Source of the DNA: Candidatus Paracaedibacteraceae bacterium UBA6184
GTDB taxonomy: Bacteria; Pseudomonadota; Alphaproteobacteria; UBA6184
Reading direction: 5' to 3'
Length of the DNA: 6,977 bases
Assembly: GCA_002422845.1 (NCBI GenBank)
Contig: DITM01000070.1
Coordinates: forward strand, 1-6,977
In this document: positions 1-5,300 of the stretch, in pieces
Layout of the letters: each line of letters starts with the position of its first letter
Position numbering within the stretch: position 1 is the first letter of the stretch
Translations under genes and position numbers: made by a program
The notes under the pieces: model-generated
Told to the model about the DNA's origin: nothing
What the model saw: the letters and a program-made list of their open reading frames with translations, nothing else
The model's database searches: none

Positions 1-229
1 CGACGGGCTCTTAAAACACTGACTTACTAAAAAGTCCGCCTTCCTCATTGGGCGTTATGAATGAGTTTTTTTGTCACGTGATTTTCAGGGGATGCGTCGG
101 TGCTTTATTAATTAAAAAAGTAAACCACTTTAACAACCGTGAGTCCTCGCGCCTTGAATTAATATTCTTCGGCACGCTGATTCACTAAAAAGGAACACAA
201 CACCACTTACAAAAGAAATCATTTCAATT
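1..229. other. Intergenic stretch without a supported gene
   Basis: All frames on both strands are interrupted by stops within short distances, and no tRNA-like cloverleaf or conserved protein was seen. The first 30 bases could be the tail of a plus-strand gene from beyond the left edge, since one frame is open until TAA at 28-30. Nine codons are too few to identify anything. The only structure noted is the possible terminator at 44-72. Confidence 0.5.
44..72 (+). terminator. Possible intrinsic terminator for a gene off the left edge
   Basis: CTCATT at 44-49 can pair with AATGAG at 60-65 across a 10-base loop, and seven T residues follow immediately at 66-72. This is the order expected for a Rho-independent terminator on the plus strand. 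The stem is only 6 bp with two G-C pairs, so it would be weak. The gene it would serve is not in the window. Confidence 0.35.
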
Positions 230-340
230 TCATTTTCAAACCTTACCCCTCCTGAGCCCGAAATGGGTCAAAACTCCCCTCATGTTGCTTAATAACATGT
301 CTCACATCACATCAACCTATCGGACGCAACAACACGCTGC
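230..340 (+). repeat. Left arm of a 111-bp inverted repeat
   Basis: This segment is the reverse complement of 6867-6977 at 108 of 111 positions, without gaps. The differences are at 261, 274 and 287. It contains two potential hairpins. One is CATGTT (281-286) with AACATG (294-299) around a 7-base loop. The other is TGA-CCC (253-255, 257-259, with G256 bulged) with GGG-TCA (265-270) around a 5-base loop. Substitutions 261 and 287 lie in the loops and 274 lies between the hairpins. The inner edge is sharp at 340, seven bases from the J-domain gene's stop codon. The outer edge is set only by the end of the window. There is no coding potential: the ATG read on the minus strand at 233-231 stops after four codons. 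Confidence 0.95.
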
Positions 341-346
341 TAGCCT

Positions 347-868
347 TTAATAACGCCCCATATAGCTGGACAAAGCCTTATACGCCACAGTGATTTTTTT
401 TAAGGTTTCTTCAGATTTTTTACAGCCCGCATTTGTATCTGGGTGGTGCTGTTTTACTAATTTAAGATATGTTTTCTTTAGGCGCTCTGCTGAAAAAGGA
501 TATTCCAGCCCCAACATTTTAATGGCGCTAAATTCCGCACTGTTCCGCGGCGGCAATGGAAATGTTCCAGCAGACTTTATCTGCACAATTCCAATAGGCT
601 GGTCAAACAATGGGTGTTCCGTAAATTGAGATAAAAATACTTTGCCTTGTTTTAGGGTATATGTAGGTCGACGCCATGTGATGTCTGAGATACGATGCGC
701 CATAATTTCATCTGGCGACATTCCTTTAAAATAATCCCATTGTTTATTGTAAAGTCGAATATGGTCTATACAAAAATAATAGTACCCATCGTTTGCCGTG
801 CGTGATTTGGGGGCTCTATATTCCCCCGGGGTCGCACAATTTTCATGATCACAGAATTTCACAGTCAT
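347..868 (-). CDS. Small J-domain (DnaJ-like) protein with N-terminal Cys/His cluster
   Basis: A 173-residue cytoplasmic protein. The C-terminal part (about residues 116-173) is a J domain: a helix I-like segment with LGLEYP (119-124), the helix II run KKTYLKLVKQ, the diagnostic HPD at 142-144, and a helix III ending in VAYKALS. J domains stimulate ATP hydrolysis by an Hsp70 such as DnaK. There is no G/F region, zinc-finger repeat or substrate-binding domain of full DnaJ, so it is a specialised co-chaperone with unknown clients. The N-terminus has C6, C11, C33 and H36, which could bind a metal, and YFKGMS (46-51), matching my memory of an alphaproteobacterial family encoded beside bolA. It diverges from bolA across 37 bp. 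The best Shine-Dalgarno-like run (AAAGGAA, 884-890) lies about 15 nt from the ATG, which is unusually far, but no better in-frame start is visible. The repeat arm begins just past the stop. Confidence 0.85.
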   Translation of the reverse strand: MTVKFCDHENCATPGEYRAPKSRTANDGYYYFCIDHIRLYNKQWDYFKGMSPDEIMAHRISDITWRRPTYTLKQGKVFLSQFTEHPLFDQPIGIVQIKSAGTFPLPPRNSAEFSAIKMLGLEYPFSAERLKKTYLKLVKQHHPDTNAGCKKSEETLKKITVAYKALSSYMGRY

Positions 869-905
869 CGGATGGACACATATTTCCTTTTCTTGTATTG
901 TAGGG

Positions 906-1196
906 ATGAAAATATTTGATACAAGGTTAATTTTGAAAAATTCTATAGAGAGTTTAGAAAAACTATTGCGAAGCAGTTTAAAAATCGAATTTCTAGACGT
1001 TGTTGACGAGTCTTCTAGCCACGCAGGTCATGCGGGCATCCGTCATTCTGCAGAACCCTTAACACATATTTACATTCGTGTTCGGGCGGCAGAGCTAGAG
1101 AATCTGTCGCGAGTTGCACAACATCGACAGCTTTATGCAATATTGCAACCCGCCATTGACAACGGACTGCATTCTGTTAGATTCGAAATCTTATAA
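906..1196 (+). CDS. bolA: BolA family protein
   Basis: A 96-residue frame covering a complete BolA fold. Conserved features are the DESSSHAGHAG segment (34-44), whose histidines lie in the region used for ligand binding in the family, the central V70/H73-R74 helix (SRVAQHRQLYAIL, 68-80), and the C-terminal GLHSVRFE strand (87-94). BolA proteins pair with monothiol glutaredoxins to bind or traffic [2Fe-2S] clusters, and in some bacteria act on transcription of envelope and stress genes. Which role applies here cannot be read from the sequence. It stands head to head with the J-domain gene, and the secretin follows after 66 bp. The ATG at 906 has no well-placed ribosome binding site; the TTG at 933 may be the true start and would give 87 residues, nearer the usual BolA N-terminus. 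Family assignment is firm, start is not. Confidence 0.92.
   Translation: MKIFDTRLILKNSIESLEKLLRSSLKIEFLDVVDESSSHAGHAGIRHSAEPLTHIYIRVRAAELENLSRVAQHRQLYAILQPAIDNGLHSVRFEIL
923..935 (+). promoter_or_regulatory. bolA: Ribosome binding site and alternative TTG start for bolA
   Basis: AAGG at 923-926 lies 6 nt before an in-frame TTG at 933-935 (codon 10 of the long reading). By contrast the ATG at 906 has only TAGGG abutting it, with no spacer. Starting at TTG puts about four residues before the first BolA helix, typical of the family. This is inference from spacing and family length. Confidence 0.4.
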
Positions 1197-1235
1197 TCTG
1201 CTTTCCTTATTTACGTTTCATTAAGGCTCGCCCCG

Positions 1236-1256
1236 TATACTGAAACAAAAAAAGAG
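1236..1256 (+). promoter_or_regulatory. Candidate -10 box and weak ribosome binding site of the secretin gene
   Basis: TATACT at 1236-1241 matches a sigma-70 -10 hexamer at five of six positions and lies about 21 nt before the start codon. AAGAG at 1252-1256 is a modest Shine-Dalgarno match, 6 nt from ATG 1263. No good -35 hexamer is seen at 16-18 nt, so the promoter is uncertain and read-through from bolA is possible. No terminator with a T-tract is visible after bolA. Confidence 0.3.
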
Positions 1257-1262
1257 TTTAGT

Positions 1263-2864
1263 ATGGTTCAGCGGTGTTTGATTTTGAGTCTATTTTTGGT
1301 GCTAATAGCATCCTGCGGTCGCTATCCCTTTCCAAACGAACATGATCCCTATACTGGAAAAACACGACAGGAATACGAGGACTTGTTATCAAAACCAGAG
1401 CCTGTTGCCAAGAAAACAAGAAAGGTCAAAGCGACACCTGTGCCAGATGCTGAACCCGCCCTGCACCCAAATTTTAACAAAAAAATTAGTGTTCACATTT
1501 CAGATGACGTGTCGTTAAAAGATGTCTTAACCACAACCGCAAAGCAAGTCGGTATAGATATTGAGATGGCATCGTCTCCGGAAAAAGGCATATCGTTAAA
1601 CGCAAAAAATGTTCCGTTCATTGACGTCATCAAACGCATCGCGTCCTTAATAAAATGGCGATACCATGTCGAAGGAGCCTGCCTGAGGCTAGAGCCCGAT
1701 GTTCCATTCTTGAAAAACTACAACGTGCAATTCTTGTCGTTACGCCGAGAAAGCAAAGACAATGTTTCAGTTGCAACAAAGCTATTGAATAGTGATTCCG
1801 GCGTGTCCTTAAACAACGGATCGGAAAGCTCTATCCAGGCATCCATGACAAATGATTTTTGGGAGGAGCTGGTTACAAGCTTAGCTGTTTTATTAATGGA
1901 CGAACCTTCACAAGGTGGGAAGCCCCCTTTTGCGATTCACAAGCAGGCGGGCATTTTGAGCATTTACGCAACCACTCACAAACATGCGATGATCGGCGAT
2001 TATTTAAAAAAGCTGCGTAAGGTTGCCTCCGCCCAGGTATTAATCGAAGCAAAAGTGGTTGAGGTGACGTTGAAGAATGAATACCGAAGCGGTATTAACT
2101 GGAGCGCCCTTAAAGATCTTGCTGGCGTACAGGGCACAATTAAAGGATTATATGGCGGTGCAGAAAATGCAACAGAAGGCTTGATCTTAAAAGCTGAAAA
2201 AGACCAAATGTCTGGAATATTAAACTTGATGGACAAGTTTGGGACGACGCGCACCCTGTCTAGCCCACGCTTAACTGTTATGAACAATCAGCCGGCTATT
2301 TTAAAGGTGGTGGAAAATCAGGTTTATTTTAACATAAAATACGACACATACTATCCAAGCACCAAAAAACAACCAGGGGCTGCTGAGCCGTTTACCAATG
2401 TTCAAAGTCAGATTCAAACCGTTCCCATCGGATTAATTCTAACCGTTCAGCCATCGATTGACCTGGAAACGGGTGAAATTATTATGGCCTTGCGCCCCAC
2501 AATTTCTAGCTGTGCAGGATATGTTTTGGATCCTGCGGTTGAATTGGCCGCATTAAAACTGGGTCAAAACCTACAATCAAAAATTCCGGTAATCAAGATT
2601 GATGAAATCAATTCTGTTTTACGGCTGGGCAATGAGATGGTGATTTTAGGCGGGATGATGCAAGAAGTCGTCCGCAACAAGCAGCAGGGGTTTCCGGGGA
2701 TGATGGATAATCCTCTGTCTGGTTTGTTTTCAAACAAAGAAGATAACAGAGAGGTAAAAGAGCTGGTGATATTCCTTCGCGCTGTAACGCTGGAGGATGA
2801 GCCAGAAATTGACGCTGCTGATCAGCGACTGTTGGATAACTATACGACGGATCCAAGACCTTAG
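1263..2864 (+). CDS. MshL/PilQ-type outer-membrane secretin (lipoprotein)
   Basis: A 533-residue secretin, the ring protein that forms the outer-membrane gate of type IV pilus or type II secretion machines. The N-terminus is a lipoprotein signal with lipobox I15-A16-S17-C18, so it probably anchors itself by a lipid on C18. After a Lys/Pro-rich linker (40-70) comes a secretin/TonB short N-terminal domain (about 75-145). Next is an MshL-like periplasmic part: YNVQFLSLRR (153-162), a Ser/Asn-rich loop (176-192) and FWEELVTSLAVLL (199-211). The secretin core runs from about 257 (AQVLIEAKVVEV) to 510, with TLSSPRLTVMNNQPAIL (331-347), the VPIGLILTVQP strand (387-397), and the hallmark IPVIKIDEINSVLRLGNEMVILGG in two parts (441-464), followed by GFPGMMDNPLSGLF (476-489). 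No pilin, ATPase or platform-protein gene is present, so it is an orphan within the window. A pilus role is family inference; a type II secretion role is the alternative. Confidence 0.9.
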   Translation: MVQRCLILSLFLVLIASCGRYPFPNEHDPYTGKTRQEYEDLLSKPEPVAKKTRKVKATPVPDAEPALHPNFNKKISVHISDDVSLKDVLTTTAKQVGIDIEMASSPEKGISLNAKNVPFIDVIKRIASLIKWRYHVEGACLRLEPDVPFLKNYNVQFLSLRRESKDNVSVATKLLNSDSGVSLNNGSESSIQASMTNDFWEELVTSLAVLLMDEPSQGGKPPFAIHKQAGILSIYATTHKHAMIGDYLKKLRKVASAQVLIEAKVVEVTLKNEYRSGINWSALKDLAGVQGTIKGLYGGAENATEGLILKAEKDQMSGILNLMDKFGTTRTLSSPRLTVMNNQPAILKVVENQVYFNIKYDTYYPSTKKQPGAAEPFTNVQSQIQTVPIGLILTVQPSIDLETGEIIMALRPTISSCAGYVLDPAVELAALKLGQNLQSKIPVIKIDEINSVLRLGNEMVILGGMMQEVVRNKQQGFPGMMDNPLSGLFSNKEDNREVKELVIFLRAVTLEDEPEIDAADQRLLDNYTTDPRP

Positions 2865-3095
2865 GATTTTAACATTAAACTTTTTGTTTGCCGCGCTCTT
2901 GACAAGATTAAGAATATCCCTATATGTATCTCCAAGGACGCTTACTTCGGCAACACCAACACCTAGATAGTGTAGTCATGAGACACTTAACCAAAGAGCA
3001 AGACATCTGATTTGGACAACAGCCAGGAATGAAGAGGTATTCTTGGCATATCGCGGTGGCGATTTGATAGAGCCCCAGAATCTCACAAATCTTGG
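2865..3095. other. Spacer between convergent genes, with one promoter-like site
   Basis: Nothing here is a clear gene. A perfect TTGACA (2899-2904) is followed after 16-18 nt by AT-rich TATATG/TATGTA (2921-2928), giving a plus-strand sigma-70-like pair with no evident gene to drive. A plus-strand frame stays open from 2971 to the TGA at 3148-3150 but has no ATG and overlaps the 3' end of the panE-like gene. No convincing bidirectional terminator was found, although one would be expected between convergent genes. ATCGC/GCGAT (3050-3063) forms only a 5-bp stem with no T-tract. Confidence 0.3.
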
Positions 3096-4265
3096 CTATA
3101 GTTTGGCCATAGGCATTATCGTACGAGCCGCGGAACGAAGCAAGACTTGAAGCTCTTCGTCTGAAATTACTCCTCCATCAATTCGCTTGTCTACCAATGC
3201 TTTTAGCTTTAAGAGCGGTGATAAATCAGGCAGTGTTCCAAGCTCTTGAGACCTTGTAAAATCCGCAAGCTCAAGGGTTGCTCCCAAAAAAGCATTTGCC
3301 TCGGTTGTTTTTCCGGCCACTAGATCTTTGTAAAATGATGAGAAGTGTGTGCGGGTTACTTCTGTTTTTGCAAATTGTTCATAGCTCCTAACGCCCTTGA
3401 TTTTCAAGGCATCTCCGACCGCCCCAATAACTGCAACAATATATCGCAAGAGCGGTTGAAATTCGGGCGCATAAAAAATATCTCCAAGGGGTTTGTTGAG
3501 CACGCCAGACATCATATTTACAGAAAGAGCGAATTGCAGCTTTTCCAAAACCATGCGATGCGCTTGTCCATCGGAGATTTCTGTCGCAATACCCGCGGCA
3601 TTCAATAATCGCAGCAATCTTTCTAGGTTTTTTGGGCGGACCATAGATGTTGTTGCTAAAGATACTTTGATTTTTTCTTCTGGTCTAGAAACCTTAACAA
3701 CCCCGCAACTTTGAATATTTGCAGCAATAGTCGGGCACAGCAGAACAACAGAGCATGAAGAAAACAATTGGGCGATTTTCCCGCCCGGATCCACCGCCTC
3801 AATGTGTGTTTTGGGCTGCTCAAGGCCTTGCATAAAGAACGGTGGGATGCCGTTTCCAACAAAAACAATAAGGGCGTCTGGCGCGGATATCCGCAGTATT
3901 TGAGCCGCAACACCCGCGGTTATGTCGGGCTGCTTTAAAGAAAGAAAAACGATGTCTTGTAGCCGAGAAATGTCGGTATAACTTTCTCCCACATATGAAA
4001 AATATGCGGCGAGGGTCGTGGTTTTCCCAGAAGATGTGATCACCGTTAGGCCGTCTTTTTGAATCTGTGAAAGGTGTGCGCTATGCTTGCGTCCCAGAAT
4101 TGAAAGGTTTGAGCTTTTCACAAGTTTGGCCGAAAAATATGCGCCAACAGCGCCAACCCCACCAATGATGGCTATGCTTGGGCGGTCTTCACAATTGGAC
4201 AGTTTCGCCAGCAATCGCATATCTGACAAACACATCGTCAGATTTTTAAGCATAGCTTTCCACAC
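3096..4265 (-). CDS. panE: Ketopantoate reductase (ApbA/PanE) family protein
   Basis: The 389-residue product carries the two domains of 2-dehydropantoate 2-reductase, which uses NADPH to make pantoate for pantothenate and coenzyme A. An N-terminal Rossmann fold has GGVGAVGAY (35-43) and K111 in SLKQPD, and N138-G139 matches the NG loop that contacts NADP. The C-terminal helical domain has K242, aligned by eye with the E. coli catalytic lysine K176, plus N250 (N184), S310 (S244) and E322 (E256). The position equivalent to E. coli N180 appears to be A246, so substrate specificity may differ. About 30 residues precede the Rossmann strand and the chain is longer than the roughly 300 of E. coli PanE. 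Start is GTG, chosen for its Shine-Dalgarno site. It lies 67 bp after rsmE as the last gene of the block. Family is confident; true panE function is likely but unproven. Confidence 0.8.
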   Translation of the reverse strand: MWKAMLKNLTMCLSDMRLLAKLSNCEDRPSIAIIGGVGAVGAYFSAKLVKSSNLSILGRKHSAHLSQIQKDGLTVITSSGKTTTLAAYFSYVGESYTDISRLQDIVFLSLKQPDITAGVAAQILRISAPDALIVFVGNGIPPFFMQGLEQPKTHIEAVDPGGKIAQLFSSCSVVLLCPTIAANIQSCGVVKVSRPEEKIKVSLATTSMVRPKNLERLLRLLNAAGIATEISDGQAHRMVLEKLQFALSVNMMSGVLNKPLGDIFYAPEFQPLLRYIVAVIGAVGDALKIKGVRSYEQFAKTEVTRTHFSSFYKDLVAGKTTEANAFLGATLELADFTRSQELGTLPDLSPLLKLKALVDKRIDGGVISDEELQVLLRSAARTIMPMAKL

Positions 4266-4273
4266 TGGGATTA

Positions 4274-4279
4274 TCCTTT
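4274..4279 (-). promoter_or_regulatory. panE: Shine-Dalgarno site supporting the GTG start of the panE-like gene
   Basis: Read on the minus strand this is AAAGGA, 8 nt before the GTG at 4265-4263. The next in-frame ATG (codon 5) would be 20 nt away, so the GTG is the better start. The rsmE-panE gap shows only a 4-bp stem near 4297-4308 without a T-tract, so transcription may run through. Confidence 0.55.
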
Positions 4280-4332
4280 AATAATAACTCTTGAAGGGGA
4301 AATCTCCCTAAAAGCAAAAGCAATGCGGTTGA

Positions 4333-5055
4333 CTACCCAAGGGTTCGAAGGTAGTTGATTAACGCAAGGCTGGAGATGGCTGCGGTTTCAGCTCTAAGCG
4401 TTAGGCTGCCAAGACTAAAGGGTTTGACGAAGGAAAGATCGCGGAAGCGTTGTTTTTCAGCGTCTGACCAACCGCCTTCTGGGCCTACGGCAAGGTGTGC
4501 CGGATGTGTTGGACAGGACAAGCCCAGCGGAGGCAGCGCCTCTGCCTCAAGTGCCCAAAATAACGGCGTGCCAACATCCCACTCATTAAGAATGTTTGAG
4601 ATTCCTGCGGGCGGCAATAGTTTCGGCATATCGCAACGACCACATTGTTCCGCCGCATCCTGAATGTAAATTTCTAACTTTTCCATATTCAAGCGCCCAT
4701 GAACCGTATGATCGGTGATGATGGGATGGAAATGAGTCACGCCAAGCTCGGTGCCCTTTTCCAAAATATCCATGAGGCGCTCTTTACGAAGAGGTGCAAA
4801 ATATAGATGCGTTTCTGGAAGCCGTGCGCAGGATCGCAACAGCTGATCTGCCCGCAATTTAACTATAGTTTTAGAAATGGACTCGACGCTACACGACCAC
4901 TCTCCGTCTGCCTCATTAAACAAGATTACTTTTGCCCCAGGAAGAGTCCGAAGAACGTGTGTTAAATAATGATGCTGATCATCAACCAGCGCGATGAGCT
5001 GATTGCTAGATAGGGTGTATGCGCCAACATATAGCCTTGGAATGTGTCGAGCCAT
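4333..5055 (-). CDS. rsmE: 16S rRNA (uracil(1498)-N(3))-methyltransferase
   Basis: RsmE transfers a methyl group from S-adenosylmethionine to N3 of U1498 in 16S rRNA, in the decoding region of the 30S subunit. The 240-residue length is typical. The N-terminal PUA-like RNA-binding part includes HHYLTHVLRTLPG (28-40). The C-terminal SPOUT (trefoil-knot) methyltransferase domain shows the family blocks in order: RKERLMDILEKGTELGV (90-106), AAEQCGR (134-140), the SAM-pocket VGPEGGWSDAE (190-200) and the knot-closing LGSLTLRAETA (215-225). No key block is missing. The gene starts 3 bp after the xseB stop, where the bases read TAA TAA ATG, so the tandem stops and tight spacing suggest translational coupling. 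Only a weak GGA lies upstream as a ribosome binding site. The panE-like gene follows. Confidence 0.96.
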   Translation of the reverse strand: MARHIPRLYVGAYTLSSNQLIALVDDQHHYLTHVLRTLPGAKVILFNEADGEWSCSVESISKTIVKLRADQLLRSCARLPETHLYFAPLRKERLMDILEKGTELGVTHFHPIITDHTVHGRLNMEKLEIYIQDAAEQCGRCDMPKLLPPAGISNILNEWDVGTPLFWALEAEALPPLGLSCPTHPAHLAVGPEGGWSDAEKQRFRDLSFVKPFSLGSLTLRAETAAISSLALINYLRTLG

Positions 5056-5058
5056 TTA

Positions 5059-5274
5059 TTATTCCATAGGCTCGGGTTCTTTTTTAGGAACCCCAGTAAC
5101 TTTCTCTATGCGAAGCTGTGCGTGCTCTAATTTTTCTAAACAAAATTGTTTTAGAATCATCCCTTCTTCATAGGCTTGAACAGCCTCTTCTAAGGGAATG
5201 TTTCCCCGCTCTAGAAACTGTACAATTTCTTCTAAGCGTTTCATCGCGTCTTCAAAGGAAAGGGTTGTGGTCAT
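5059..5274 (-). CDS. xseB: Exodeoxyribonuclease VII small subunit
   Basis: XseB is the small non-catalytic subunit of exonuclease VII, which with the large subunit XseA degrades single-stranded DNA into acid-soluble oligonucleotides during repair and recombination. The 71-residue length fits the family. The two-helix hairpin carries the signature blocks SFEDAMKRLEEIVQFLERG (6-24), then IPLEEAVQAYEEGMIL (26-41) and the second helix CLEKLEHAQLRIEKV (45-59). A short acidic/proline tail follows (PKKEPEPME). xseA is not in the window, so the subunits are encoded apart, as is common. A strong Shine-Dalgarno (AGGAGG, 5280-5285) sets the ATG start. It sits 26 bp after the exported-protein gene and 3 bp before rsmE. 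Confidence 0.95.
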   Translation of the reverse strand: MTTTLSFEDAMKRLEEIVQFLERGNIPLEEAVQAYEEGMILKQFCLEKLEHAQLRIEKVTGVPKKEPEPME

Positions 5275-5279
5275 TTGCG

Positions 5280-5285
5280 CCTCCT
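5280..5285 (-). promoter_or_regulatory. xseB: Strong Shine-Dalgarno of xseB
   Basis: The minus strand reads AGGAGG, 5 nt before the xseB ATG (5274-5272). It lies inside the 26-bp gap after the upstream stop codon, so xseB can initiate independently even if transcribed from the upstream promoter. No terminator fits in this gap. Confidence 0.7.
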
Positions 5286-5300
5286 AATATTCCGACAACA

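Noticed and set aside
230..340. Repeat as part of a CRISPR array or a tRNA/riboswitch
   Set aside because: There is one unit per site with no spacer periodicity. No cloverleaf is seen and I recognise no known riboswitch core.
390..629. Plus-strand frame opposite the J-domain gene
   Set aside because: It is antisense to a gene with a clear HPD J domain and resembles no protein I know.
1215..1246. GTTTCA/TGAAAC inverted repeat after bolA as a terminator
   Set aside because: The 6-bp arms enclose a 20-base loop, and the run that follows is A, not T, on the bolA strand.
2608..2856. Minus-strand frame opposite the end of the secretin
   Set aside because: It overlaps the most conserved part of the secretin core and shows no family features.
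3050..3063. ATCGC/GCGAT hairpin as a terminator for the convergent genes
   Set aside because: The stem is only 5 bp and no T-tract follows on either strand.
2971..3150. Plus-strand frame open for 59 codons in the spacer and into the panE-like 3' end
   Set aside because: It has no ATG start, no ribosome binding site and no recognisable family, overlaps a well-supported gene on the other strand, and its length is expected by chance.
4297..4308. GGGA/TCCC hairpin in the rsmE-panE gap as a terminator
   Set aside because: It has four base pairs and no T-tract on the minus strand, too weak to split the operon.
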